A stretch of DNA of 64,000 bases, taken from positions 26,627-90,626 of the forward strand of contig CAZYVU010000006.1 of the NCBI GenBank assembly GCA_964651435.1, in the 5' to 3' direction. Each line of letters opens with the position of its first letter. Position 1 is the stretch's first letter. This DNA comes from CAZYVU01 sp964651435. Its GTDB lineage: Bacteria > Desulfobacterota > Syntrophorhabdia > Syntrophorhabdales > CAYQXL01. Both the position numbers and the translations under genes were made by a program. Shown one piece after another: positions 8,503 to 16,776 of the stretch. The notes beneath the pieces are model-generated. The model worked only from the letters and a program-made list of their open reading frames with translations, had not been told where the DNA came from and ran no database searches.

Positions 8503-9519
8503 TCATTGGATAATCCTTACCGCACGCGGCTTCACGTCACGAAGTCCGTCGACGTAGATCGAATCACGGTAATCGGCCATCGCTGCGGCCCCCACGAGGC
8601 CGTTTCGCTGGGCCCAGCGCGTCTGGTCCTCAAGGCTCAGGATGAGCGATTGATCGAGCGTAACGGTAAAATCAAAGGACTCCCATATTTCATCGACCTC
8701 AGCCCGGTCGAGCCCTAAGAAAGGGCCCAAGAGCGTTTTCGCCTCACCGGGACTTTCCTTCACGAATCTCTCGGCCCGCACCAGGCCTCTAAGGAGTCTC
8801 CGTATCACCTCCGGCCTGTCTCTGACCACCGCTGCTGCTGCTGCAACGCAGGCCATGTCGCTGTATACGGCCTCCTCATAGAAAACGGTTCCGTTTTCCC
8901 CAAGACGCCGCCTTACATCGAGGAGGGTTGGAAACCAGGTGGAAACGGCATCGACCTTTCCATCTGCAAGGGCGTCAGACATGTGCCCCGGCCTCACATC
9001 GACGACCTTCACCTCTCTGCGGTCTATGCGGTGGACGGCCAGAAAAGAATCGAAAAAGAAGTGGCTCGTCGTGCCGACCGTGACGCCCACACGTTTGCCG
9101 CGCAGGTCCCGAGGAGACAGGATTCCCCGGTCCTTCCTCCCCACGATGGCGTCGGCCCGTCGGGACGTTGAAACGACGCCCACGACCGATACCTGCCTCC
9201 CCTGTGTTACGGCAAACATAACGGGCGTGTCTGCGACGAAAGCCACGTCCGCCGTACCCCGAAGGGCCGATTCGAGGGCCGTCTTGCCGAACTCATGAGG
9301 CTGGGCTGTAACCGCAAGACCCTCCTGCTCAAAAAAGCCTTTGACCCGGGCAATCTCGCACAGCACCGAAAGAAAGGTTCGGGGATAGGCAATGGTCACC
9401 GTTTCCGTCGTCTTTGCGGGCCTCTCAGAATTATTCCGGCAGGCACTTCCGGCCAGCATAATCCCCGCCAGGATCAGCGAAAAGGCAATGACAGGCCATG
9501 GGCGGGGGTTTGCGTTCAT
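8503..9519 (-). CDS. NMT1/SsuA-like substrate-binding lipoprotein
   Basis: 338 residues. Lipoprotein signal with lipobox LAGSAC, then a periplasmic-binding fold of the NMT1/THI5/SsuA type: TVTIAYPRTFLSVLCEIARV near the mature N-terminus, EFGKTALESALRGTADVAFV, and LRGKRVGVTVGTTSHFF. Such proteins usually deliver sulfonates, nitrate or pyrimidine precursors to ABC importers. Here no permease or ATPase gene is adjacent. The gene overlaps the upstream receiver gene by ATGA (9516-9519) and is followed by a sensor kinase, so a role as periplasmic sensor input is more likely than transport. The ligand cannot be told from sequence. Confidence 0.85.
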   Translation of the reverse strand: MNANPRPWPVIAFSLILAGIMLAGSACRNNSERPAKTTETVTIAYPRTFLSVLCEIARVKGFFEQEGLAVTAQPHEFGKTALESALRGTADVAFVADTPVMFAVTQGRQVSVVGVVSTSRRADAIVGRKDRGILSPRDLRGKRVGVTVGTTSHFFFDSFLAVHRIDRREVKVVDVRPGHMSDALADGKVDAVSTWFPTLLDVRRRLGENGTVFYEEAVYSDMACVAAAAAVVRDRPEVIRRLLRGLVRAERFVKESPGEAKTLLGPFLGLDRAEVDEIWESFDFTVTLDQSLILSLEDQTRWAQRNGLVGAAAMADYRDSIYVDGLRDVKPRAVRIIQ

Positions 9520-9971
9520 CGCGGCTCCTGACTCGCCGGTTCTCCCCGTGGCCTGACCCCCGTTGCTTCGTTGCGCTGCTCCTCCACGAGCCTCCGCAGA
9601 ACCCCCTCAACCTGTTCAAACTCCATGGACTTGTCAAAAAAGTAGTCGGCTCCCAGGCTTTTTGCCCTTTCCCTATATTCGGGAAAGGAATAGTTTGTCA
9701 GTATGATGACCGCCGGGGCCCTCGAACCGTTTTTGGCCTGCCGGAGCACATCGAGACCGTTGCCGTCGGGCATGCGGATGTCGAGGATGAGCACGTCGGG
9801 CCTGGCCTTCAGCAGCCCGCTGACCACACCCCGCACGTCTCCCGCCTCCCCCGCCAGCTCGACACCGTCGATTTCGCACAGGAGCCCCCGTATGCGGTCC
9901 CTGATTACTATCGAATCATCGGCAATGAGCAGCTTGAGCGAGGAGGCTCGCGGGCCGCTATGATGGCTCAT
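9516..9971 (-). CDS. single-domain response regulator (receiver only)
   Basis: 151 residues. CheY-like receiver with acidic pair Asp18/Asp19 (LLIADDS), phospho-acceptor Asp64 (LILDIRMP), switch Thr in ILTNYSF and Lys in FFDKS. A short polar tail follows and there is no output domain. First gene of the four-gene signalling operon. Its stop overlaps the start of the lipoprotein gene by 4 bp, which indicates coupled translation. It could act as a phosphate sink or a phosphorelay intermediate between the downstream kinase and the HD-GYP regulator. Confidence 0.88.
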   Translation of the reverse strand: MSHHSGPRASSLKLLIADDSIVIRDRIRGLLCEIDGVELAGEAGDVRGVVSGLLKARPDVLILDIRMPDGNGLDVLRQAKNGSRAPAVIILTNYSFPEYRERAKSLGADYFFDKSMEFEQVEGVLRRLVEEQRNEATGVRPRGEPASQEPR

Positions 9972-10028
9972 AGGAAGTATGATAGCAGCCGGTAACAGCC
10001 CTGTCTGTAGTCAGGTTGCTAAGCCTGC

Positions 10029-10046
10029 CGTAGTAAGATTACTACG
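10029..10046. promoter_or_regulatory. 18-bp perfect palindrome, candidate response-regulator operator
   Basis: CGTAGTAA-GA-TTACTACG lies in the 135-bp gap between the LuxR-type regulator gene and the start of the receiver/lipoprotein/kinase operon (both minus strand). Its 7-2-7 style symmetry fits a LuxR/NarL-type dimer site. The location suggests the upstream regulator controls the downstream operon; this is inference. Confidence 0.4.
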
Positions 10047-10106
10047 CAAGTCCCATCTATCCGGGCGACCCAAGTCACCGGTCCGGGGAGTTGAGGGCCC
10101 GGAGTG

Positions 10107-10730
10107 CTACCTTAGCTTGCGATCGATGACGTAGCGGATGAGGTCTGCATTGCTGCCGAAGTTCATCTTCTCGAAGACACGCCTCTTGTAGGTACTGACG
10201 CTCTGTACGCTGAGGCAGAGGGTGGCGGCAATCTCTTTGAGCGACCGCCCCGATGCAACCATGAGCATCACCTCGTATTCCCGGTCCGAAAGGGCCTGGT
10301 ACGCCTCTTTGCCCCCGTCGAGGCCAAGTGCGAGCCTTTCAGCCAGGGCAGGGCTTACGTACCGGCCGCCGCCGAGCACCTTGCGCACCGCCAGCACAAG
10401 CTCCTCGGGAATGCTATCCTTTGAAAGATAGCCCGATGCACCCGACCTGAGGGCGCGTACCGCATATTCCTCCTCGGGGTGGATGCTCAGCACAAGGACC
10501 GGAAGGTCCTGCCCGGCTGTTTTTAAGTGCTTGAGCACCTCCAGTCCGTTCCTGTCGGGCAGGCTGATATCGAGGATCAGGAGGTCCCAGACGCTCCCTT
10601 CTACGCCTGCCAGTGTCTCATGGGCGCTTCGCGCCTCGCCGAATGACGAACGGGGAAAGGCATCGCCCAGGATCTGCGTAACGCCGCGCCGCACAACAGC
10701 GTGGTCATCAGCTATGAGGAATTTAGGCAA
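10107..10730 (-). CDS. LuxR/NarL-family response regulator
   Basis: 207 residues. Receiver domain with Asp8/Asp9 and phospho-acceptor Asp54 (LILDISLPDRNG); C-terminal LuxR-type helix-turn-helix at about 142-200 (LSDREYEVMLMVASGRSLKEI...SVQSVSTYKRRVFEKM). The start is a TTG at 10730, preceded by GAGGTG and overlapping the end of the kinase gene by 8 bp (TTGCCTAA), so the two products should be made in step. Partner of the HisKA_3-type kinase encoded upstream, as is usual for NarL-like pairs. Confidence 0.92.
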   Translation of the reverse strand: MPKFLIADDHAVVRRGVTQILGDAFPRSSFGEARSAHETLAGVEGSVWDLLILDISLPDRNGLEVLKHLKTAGQDLPVLVLSIHPEEEYAVRALRSGASGYLSKDSIPEELVLAVRKVLGGGRYVSPALAERLALGLDGGKEAYQALSDREYEVMLMVASGRSLKEIAATLCLSVQSVSTYKRRVFEKMNFGSNADLIRYVIDRKLR

Positions 10731-13356
10731 CGGGCACCTCCGCCCTCACGATGGTGCCTCTGAGCGGTCCCGCTTTCACGCTGAAGGTGCCCCCGAGGTT
10801 CAAGATTCTTTCCCTCATGCCGAGAATGCCCAGGGAGGGTGGGCTTTCTGCCTGCGTTTCGGGCAACCCCCTGCCGTCGTCCTCCACCCGAAGAACAAGC
10901 CTCCCGTCCCTTTCGATGAGGGAGACGGACACCTCCGTGGCGTCCGCATGACGAGCCACGTTGGTCAGACACTCCTGACAGATGCGGAAGAGGGCCGTGG
11001 CACAGTTGTCTTCGATATCGCTCCGTTCAACATCGGTGAAATAGGTGCAGGAGATGCCCGTCGTCGCCTGAAACCTCCTCACCTGCCAGGCCAGGGCAGC
11101 GACGATGCCGAGATCGTCCAGTATGCCCGGGCGCAGGCTCAAGGAGATCTCGCGGGTCGCCTGAATCGTCGAGTCGATGAGCGCGGCAAGGGTGTCGGTG
11201 CGGTCCTTGAGCTTTCCGGTAAGCCATCCCTCGGCGGCGAGCCTTGTCCTGAGCCAGGCAACGTCTATCTTGATACCTGTCAGCGACTGCCCCAGCTCAT
11301 CGTGGATTTCACGGGCGATGCGGGCCCGCTCCTGCTCCCTGACGGTCTGGAGGTGAGCGGCCAGGACGCGCATCTGCTCCCGGGACGCTCGAAGCTCCAT
11401 CTCCGTCTGCTTGTGCTCGGTAATGTCCGTCACCAGGCCGAAATACCCCCTTACCTCACCGTCCTCTGTCACGTCGGGCACGTAATCGGCGTGGACCCAG
11501 CGCTCTCCCCCGCGGGCATAAGGCAGCACCTCCTCGAAGGAGACCTTCCGGCCCGCCATCACCGCCCGCACATACCCCTCTATCTTGCCTGCAGCCTCAG
11601 GACCGAGGATTTCCCCGTAATGCCTTCCGATAACTGCCGCACCGGGAACGCCGAACCAATCTTCGTAACGGGCGTTGGCGAACCCATACCGCCCGGTACT
11701 GTCCACATAGGACACAAGGGCCGGTACGCCGTCGGCGATGACGCGCATGGCCGACTCGCTCCTCCGCAAGGCCTCCTCCATAGTCGTACGGCCCGTAATG
11801 TCCTCCATGATGACCAAGGCCAGAGGCTCACCCTTGATGGTCACCCTTGCCGCGGAAAAAAGCACGACGCATTCCGTCGTCCCATCCAGCCCCGAAACGG
11901 TGAACTTCGCCTCCAACCCCCGGCGGCCCTCCCCCGTCTCGATCGTTTCGACGACAGACCTCCGCAGCCTGCATTCCGCGCAGAAGGGGCCGAACCCACA
12001 CCCTTCCGCAGAGTCAAGGGAATGGACGCACCGGAGCAGCTCACCGCAGCGGACATTCACTGCCTGGCCCAGCGGCGTCCCTGTCAAGGTCGACGCGAAA
12101 ACGTTCGTCTTGCGTATCGTCCAGTGGCTATCTACCAGCAGCATGGCAACGGGCGCATTGCCGTAGATCGACTCCAGCTCGTCGGAACGCTCCTCTACTT
12201 CTTGCTCGAGCCGCACCCGTTCCGTCACGTCCCGAATGACCAGGCTCGTTCTTTCCCGCCCCTCTGTATCAGTAAAAATGGAGGATGAATATTCGCCGGT
12301 AAATCGTGTCCCGTCTTTTCGAATGAAACCGATTTCACCCTTCATCCATCTCTTTTCACTCCGCTCCCGCACGGCCGCCTCGACACGCCCGTCAGAGGCG
12401 TCGACGAGGCCCGCTCTCCCGATTCTCTTCATCTCTTCCTCGGAGCGTTGGAACATGCGGCACGCCGCCGTGTTGGCCGCAAGGATCCCTCCGTCCGGAC
12501 TCGTCAGCAGTATGGCATCCATGCTGTTTGCGAAGATGGCGCGAAACCGCTCCTCGCTCTCCCGCAGGTTCTCCTGCGCCTTTCTCCGTTCCGTTTCCAG
12601 CCGCTGCTCCCTTTGGAGATTTCTGAGCCACAGCCGCGCCTCGATGGGGTCCCGGTCACCGACAGGAAGGTCTGCGGGTGAGATATGGTAGAAGTTTCGA
12701 AGTACGGCACGGCGATACACAACGAGGGGGTGGGTCATTATGACGGCCTTGATAATGTCGGGCCCAAACAGGCGGCTGTCATACTGGCACAGAGCCGCAC
12801 AGGGGTATGGACCAAAGAGTTCGCTGTTCAGCCGCGCCTCGTACTCCAGAAGTCTATCCGTGCCTGGAAGCCCCTTGAGGGCCCAGGCCATCTCGCCGCT
12901 CACCCGAAGGGCCGGGCTTCCCTTGCTGAGCGCCTGCTTGGTCTCCTTCACGAGATGCCGCACCATCCTGCCGGGCTCAAAAACACCTCCCGGCGCATAG
13001 ACCTCCGAGGAGTCGAGAATGACAAGGTGGCCCTGCCTCTCCATGAAACGGACCTTGATGCCCCGACGCCTCAGAAGACTGCGTATCCGCACCGCCCGAT
13101 GAGCTTCGGCCACGTAGATGCATTTTTCCCCGCGGCCAAGCCCGGCGAGCAGAAAGGGAATAACGGCGTCCTTCCACTCGTTCTCGGAACCATAGATGAG
13201 GCACGCATGATCGTGGGGGCCGATGGCTGCCAAGTCCCTAAGAAACCTCTCCGTCCGATCGGCGCTTGACTCTCGTCCAGCAGGCATATCCATCTCTCTG
13301 GCTTCAATTTTAGCACAACGGTTTGGGGGCCGAAAGGGGGGCACGGAGCGCTTCAT
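10723..13356 (-). CDS. MEDS-PAS-PAS-PAS sensor histidine kinase (NarX/DegS type)
   Basis: 877 residues, soluble (no TM segments). A MEDS domain of the methanogen/methylotroph DcmR sensory type (about 45-225: DHACLIYGSENEW, KCIYVAEAHRAV, LRVSGEMAWAL) is followed by three PAS domains and a HisKA_3/HATPase module (AREIHDELGQSLTGIKID; NVARHADATEVSV; DDGRGLP). The middle PAS carries a Cys-rich stretch with CGFGPFCAECRLRR and nearby RCGELLRC, which could hold metal or respond to redox. An alternative start at ATG 13293 would remove 21 unconserved residues. It overlaps the regulator gene by 8 bp. Confidence 0.88.
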   Translation of the reverse strand: MKRSVPPFRPPNRCAKIEAREMDMPAGRESSADRTERFLRDLAAIGPHDHACLIYGSENEWKDAVIPFLLAGLGRGEKCIYVAEAHRAVRIRSLLRRRGIKVRFMERQGHLVILDSSEVYAPGGVFEPGRMVRHLVKETKQALSKGSPALRVSGEMAWALKGLPGTDRLLEYEARLNSELFGPYPCAALCQYDSRLFGPDIIKAVIMTHPLVVYRRAVLRNFYHISPADLPVGDRDPIEARLWLRNLQREQRLETERRKAQENLRESEERFRAIFANSMDAILLTSPDGGILAANTAACRMFQRSEEEMKRIGRAGLVDASDGRVEAAVRERSEKRWMKGEIGFIRKDGTRFTGEYSSSIFTDTEGRERTSLVIRDVTERVRLEQEVEERSDELESIYGNAPVAMLLVDSHWTIRKTNVFASTLTGTPLGQAVNVRCGELLRCVHSLDSAEGCGFGPFCAECRLRRSVVETIETGEGRRGLEAKFTVSGLDGTTECVVLFSAARVTIKGEPLALVIMEDITGRTTMEEALRRSESAMRVIADGVPALVSYVDSTGRYGFANARYEDWFGVPGAAVIGRHYGEILGPEAAGKIEGYVRAVMAGRKVSFEEVLPYARGGERWVHADYVPDVTEDGEVRGYFGLVTDITEHKQTEMELRASREQMRVLAAHLQTVREQERARIAREIHDELGQSLTGIKIDVAWLRTRLAAEGWLTGKLKDRTDTLAALIDSTIQATREISLSLRPGILDDLGIVAALAWQVRRFQATTGISCTYFTDVERSDIEDNCATALFRICQECLTNVARHADATEVSVSLIERDGRLVLRVEDDGRGLPETQAESPPSLGILGMRERILNLGGTFSVKAGPLRGTIVRAEVPVA

Positions 13357-13391
13357 TCCAGGGGACCTGTGAGTATGGAAGCCGCCAGGCC

Positions 13392-13988
13392 TTAGTCCCT
13401 GCCGAGCGCCCCACAGAGGTCGCCGGTCTCCATGATGTAGGCGCAGGAGAAGGCCATGCCCTTGAGCGAGGCCACGTGCAAGTCATCGTTTGCCGCAGCC
13501 GTGGCGTCGGCTGCCACGAAGACCCTGAAATCACGCATGAACCCGTCTCTGGCCGTCGTTTCGCAGCAGCAGTTGGTCATGACACCCGAGATGATGATGT
13601 CGCGGACATTGAGTGCCTTCAGGATTTGTTCCAGGTTTGTGCCGAAAAAGGCGCTGTAGCGTATCTTATCGACGATCGTTTCGTGTGGCGCCGGTTCAAT
13701 GCCCTCCATGATGCGCCATTCGGGGGAACCATAGAGGGCGAGATCGTTGCCCCACCACGTGGCCAGAGTGCCACCGTCTATGGAAAGGTTGTGGTGGCCG
13801 TGGCGCGTAAAAATGACGGGCACACCAACGGAACGGCTTGTATCAATGAGGGCCCTCACCCGGCCGACGATGGGTCTTGCAATGGGCTCGAAGAACCGTT
13901 GCATGTCAATAACAAGCAGGGCTGCAGCCTTTGCCTCCGGCTTCGCCGTCCTGCTATTGTATTCTTTGATTTCCTGAATATGGTCCAT
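13392..13988 (-). CDS. isochorismatase-like cysteine hydrolase
   Basis: 198 residues from ATG 13988 (an in-frame GTG lies 6 bases earlier). The catalytic triad is intact: Asp28 (LLVIDMQRFF), Lys108 (VDKIRYSAFFGT) and Cys141, the middle of three consecutive cysteines in GVMTNCCCETTARD. The family hydrolyses isochorismate, nicotinamide, ureido acids and similar small amides or enol ethers. It is cytoplasmic and follows the YVTN gene on the same strand, 35 bp ahead of the MEDS kinase gene. The substrate is unknown. Compare the exported homologue at 25074, where the nucleophile is lost. Confidence 0.88.
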   Translation of the reverse strand: MDHIQEIKEYNSRTAKPEAKAAALLVIDMQRFFEPIARPIVGRVRALIDTSRSVGVPVIFTRHGHHNLSIDGGTLATWWGNDLALYGSPEWRIMEGIEPAPHETIVDKIRYSAFFGTNLEQILKALNVRDIIISGVMTNCCCETTARDGFMRDFRVFVAADATAAANDDLHVASLKGMAFSCAYIMETGDLCGALGRD

Positions 13989-14222
13989 GTTCACACCGCC
14001 TCGCGGGTTTTACCCGAGCATACCGGTACCCGGCCACTCTGTCAAGGTCCTGCCCGGGCTCATAATTTTTTTTGTTGTTTTGATCCAAACAAGCGGCGCC
14101 GTGCGAGGAGAGAGATGGTCGTCAAGATTGAGGCCGCAGGCGCGCAGGGATGGTGACCTCGCGATCATAGCCATGACAACCTCGGTTGCCATCTTAGTTG
14201 GGGATCGAAGGCGCCACAGAAA

Positions 14223-14249
14223 GGGGCAGAGACTTTTCATCCCTGCCCC
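14223..14249 (-). terminator. intrinsic terminator after the YVTN gene
   Basis: On the minus strand, GGGGCAG and CTGCCCC form a 7-bp GC-rich stem with a 13-nt loop followed by TTTCT. It starts 30 bp after the stop codon of the propeller gene. Confidence 0.5.
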
Positions 14250-14278
14250 GGAAGTAACAGAAAGGAAGGGCGTCGGGT

Positions 14279-15583
14279 CTACCGCAGCAGAATCCCCCTC
14301 GTAAAGGTACGGAAGGCGTTCCTGTCCGATTCGACGTTGATGCAGTAGTCACCCACGAACTTGTCGCGGAAGCTGAACATGTTACTGGCCTTGACCGCGT
14401 ATATCCCTGCATAGGGCACAGTGGCGGCAATCTCGTTGGGGAGGACGCCCGTATCCTGTCGATAGAAAGAGAACGTTGCGGTGTAGACGGTGAGGCCTGC
14501 CTGGTTCCCCTGGGATGTGCCCTGGGGGTTCTTCATCATTGTTACTTTTACGCTCTCGCCCTTTTCGGCACGGTAAGAGTAGTAGCCCATGCCGAACATG
14601 CCCAGGTAGCCGCAGAGTGTCTTGCCCCGGACAGCGATAAACTGGCCCAAGGCGAACGGATCCTTCCCCACCGTTACCGTTGCGACCACCGTGTTTGTGG
14701 CCGTGTCGATGACGGAGACGGTTTTGCTATAGCGGTTTGCCACATAGACCCGCGACCCATCGGGGAGGGCGGCGACGCCTCCGGGCTGTGACCCTACTGA
14801 TATTATCTCAACCACCGTGTTTGTGGCCGTGTCGATGACGGAGACGGTGTCGTCACCAACATTCGACACATAGACCTTCGTCCCGTCGGGCAGCGCGACA
14901 ACACCGTAGGGATAAGTCCCCACCGTTACTGTGTCAACCACCGTGTCTGTGACCGTGTCGATGACGGAGACGGTGTTGCTAATGTAGTTCGCCACGTAGA
15001 CCCGTGACCCGTCGGGGAGGGCGGCAACGCCCTGGGGGTATGGTTGCACCTTTATTGTCGTGAGCACCGTGTTTGTGACCGTGTCGATGACGGAGACGTC
15101 ACTGCTTGCGTAGCTCCCAACGTAGACCTTCGACCCGTCGGGGAGGGCGGCGACGCCCTGGGGGGTTATTCCCACCCCTGTTATGGTCGTGAGCACCGTG
15201 TTTGTGGCCGTGTCGATGACGGAGACGGTGTTGAAGCCGTAGTTCGCCACGTAGACCCGTGACCCGTCGGGGAGGGCGGCAACGCCCCTGGGCTGTGGCC
15301 CCACCGTTATGGTCGTGAGCACCGTGTTTGTGGCCGTGTCGATGACGGAGACGGTGTCGCTATTATGGTTCGCCACATAGACCCGCGACCCGTCGGGGAG
15401 GGCGGCAACGCCAATGGGGTCAGACCCTACCGTTACCGTTGCGACCACCGTGTTTGTGGCCGTGTCGATGACGGAGACGTTCCCGGAGCCGCTATTCGGA
15501 ACGTAGGCAAAAGTACCGGCAAAGGCCAATTGAGACCAGAGACAGATGACGAGAAGCCCGAGGAACAGCAACCGCTTCTTCAT
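14279..15583 (-). CDS. exported seven-bladed YVTN beta-propeller protein
   Basis: 434 residues from ATG 15583, which has AAGGGGGT upstream. Signal peptide about 1-23 (KKRLLFLGLLVICLWSQLAFAG). Seven consecutive repeats of about 42 residues follow (core VYVAN...TVSVIDTATNTV, ending GVAALPDG), enough to close one seven-bladed propeller. A unique C-terminal domain of about 110 residues (from ALGQFIAVRGKTLCGYLG) follows. Such propellers are surface or periplasmic binding scaffolds. The repeats are nearly identical at DNA level, which suggests recent expansion or gene conversion. The binding partner is unknown. Confidence 0.92.
   Translation of the reverse strand: MKKRLLFLGLLVICLWSQLAFAGTFAYVPNSGSGNVSVIDTATNTVVATVTVGSDPIGVAALPDGSRVYVANHNSDTVSVIDTATNTVLTTITVGPQPRGVAALPDGSRVYVANYGFNTVSVIDTATNTVLTTITGVGITPQGVAALPDGSKVYVGSYASSDVSVIDTVTNTVLTTIKVQPYPQGVAALPDGSRVYVANYISNTVSVIDTVTDTVVDTVTVGTYPYGVVALPDGTKVYVSNVGDDTVSVIDTATNTVVEIISVGSQPGGVAALPDGSRVYVANRYSKTVSVIDTATNTVVATVTVGKDPFALGQFIAVRGKTLCGYLGMFGMGYYSYRAEKGESVKVTMMKNPQGTSQGNQAGLTVYTATFSFYRQDTGVLPNEIAATVPYAGIYAVKASNMFSFRDKFVGDYCINVESDRNAFRTFTRGILLR
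14669..15510 (-). repeat. seven tandem coding repeats of about 126 bp (YVTN units)
   Basis: The phrase GTGTCGATGACGGAGACG recurs at a spacing of about 120-129 bp across this interval, in frame with the protein repeat. Neighbouring units differ mainly at a few loop codons. Confidence 0.9.
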
Positions 15584-15958
15584 TTGTGACCCCCTTGGAT
15601 TTTTCTGGGCGGACAGGGCGGAAGCAGATAGCACCGGCACGGTGCAGAAGAACGGAACCGCTCAGCGTGAGCCCACCCGATACGGACTACAGTCTATTAT
15701 GAGCCATCATCTTCTTCAACACATTTCAGAGGCTTCCGCCAACGTTTTTTTGGGTTACATTCAGCATGGATGGAGCTATGTCCCGTCGAAGTACTACAGG
15801 AAGAGGCAGCGCGCACAGGCCTTTGACAAACACGGATGGCGGCGGCATCCTATGGTGTCGTCAGAGCCCTTGTCGTCACCTTTCTCGTTGTGCCGCCCAT
15901 CCCTTGCTGAAACCGCCCGAGATGTAATAACATTCAGAAGGACGCAAGGAGGTGCCCG
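15584..15958. other. non-coding interval upstream of the YVTN gene
   Basis: 375 bp without a credible gene on either strand. It must hold the YVTN promoter (minus strand). The element at 15678-15701 is the only structured piece I can see. Confidence 0.5.
15678..15701 (-). promoter_or_regulatory. 24-bp element shared with 30413-30436 (copy 1)
   Basis: The minus strand reads CATAATAGACTGTAGTCCGT followed by ATCG. 20 of 24 positions match the copy upstream of the thioesterase gene, including the near-palindrome GACTGYAGTC. It lies about 95-118 bp upstream of the YVTN start, so it may be a -10/initiation region or a shared regulator site. Confidence 0.4.
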
Positions 15959-16069
15959 ATGACGGCCGCACCATTCACCGCCGTGCTTCACAAAGAGGAC
16001 GAGATCATGAACGTCGCATGCGTCGCAGGAACCTTTTCATCAGCAGGAAGCCCATGCCCATACGCCTGA
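15959..16069 (+). pseudogene. possible remnant of a HicB-like antitoxin gene
   Basis: A 36-residue frame with an excellent SD (AAGGAGGTGCCCG before ATG) begins MTAAPFTAVLHKEDEI and contains VACVAGTFSSAG. HicB-type antitoxins begin similarly (FTAVIHKEDxxYVAxCPExGTxSQG), but the rest of the domain is missing and the frame runs into the following HAD gene. Probably the decayed 5' end of an antitoxin gene; a short unrelated peptide cannot be excluded. Confidence 0.35.
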
Positions 16070-16701
16070 TCCTTTTCGATCTTGATGGAACCCTCGTCGA
16101 TTCCATAGGCGACATCACGGCGGCCGCCAATCACGCCCTCGTGCCTCTGGGCATAGACCCCGTCGACGTAAGCGAGGTGAGGACCATGGTGGGCGAGGGG
16201 CCGGCGCGGCTCATGGAGAATGCCCTTCGGGCGCAGGGGCTCGACCGCGATGTGGACCCCCTGGTGAAGATAATGGTCGACTATTACAGATCGCATCTGA
16301 CGGTTCACAGCCGGCCCTACCCGGGGGTCATGGAGGTCCTGGCGGGCCTCGGAGGCTACCGAAGGGCCGTCGTCTCCAACAAGCCCGAGGTGCTCACCCA
16401 CGGGGTGCTGAGGGACCTCGGCCTCGCGGACCATCTCGACATGGCGCTGGGTAGCGATGCCCTTCCCGAGCGAAAGCCTTCGCCGGGCCCTATCCTCCAC
16501 CTCATGGAACTCTTTTCGGCGATCCCGAAAGAAACAGTCATCGTCGGCGACAGCCCCATCGATGTGGCGGCAGGGAGGGCTGCCGGCATATGGACCGTGG
16601 CGGTAACGTACGGGTACGGGAAGGCTGGTTTCGAGCGGGACGCCCACTTTGTCATTCACCGCATGGAGGATCTTGCCGGCGTCCTGGGATCGATAGGATA
16701 G
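16054..16701 (+). CDS. HAD-family phosphatase, phosphoglycolate phosphatase-like
   Basis: 215 residues from ATG 16054 with GCAGGAAG upstream. HAD motif I DLDGTLVDS with nucleophile Asp8 and acid Asp10, motif II SNK (VVSNKPEV), Lys in ERKPSPGP, and motif IV VGDSPIDV. The alpha-helical cap between motifs I and II (about 15-85) is of the Gph/PGMB type. Such enzymes dephosphorylate 2-phosphoglycolate or small sugar phosphates. The frame stays open upstream, but those 34 residues are not HAD-like and lack an SD. It stands alone; the convergent MarR gene follows. Confidence 0.88.
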   Translation: MPIRLILFDLDGTLVDSIGDITAAANHALVPLGIDPVDVSEVRTMVGEGPARLMENALRAQGLDRDVDPLVKIMVDYYRSHLTVHSRPYPGVMEVLAGLGGYRRAVVSNKPEVLTHGVLRDLGLADHLDMALGSDALPERKPSPGPILHLMELFSAIPKETVIVGDSPIDVAAGRAAGIWTVAVTYGYGKAGFERDAHFVIHRMEDLAGVLGSIG

Positions 16702-16776
16702 CCCCCTTCTGCGGTCAATGGCGATGGCATCGGCGCCCTCTTCCCAGCTCCGAACAGATGCGGGTCCGGCAAGTTT

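Noticed and set aside
10483..12288. 601-codon plus-strand frame opposite the MEDS-PAS kinase
   Set aside because: Shadow of the kinase reading frame; Pro/Arg/His-rich product without domain signatures.
14669..15510. Regularly spaced repeats that could suggest a CRISPR array
   Set aside because: The period is about 126 bp, the repeats are in frame and encode YVTN propeller blades, and there are no unique 30-40-bp spacers.
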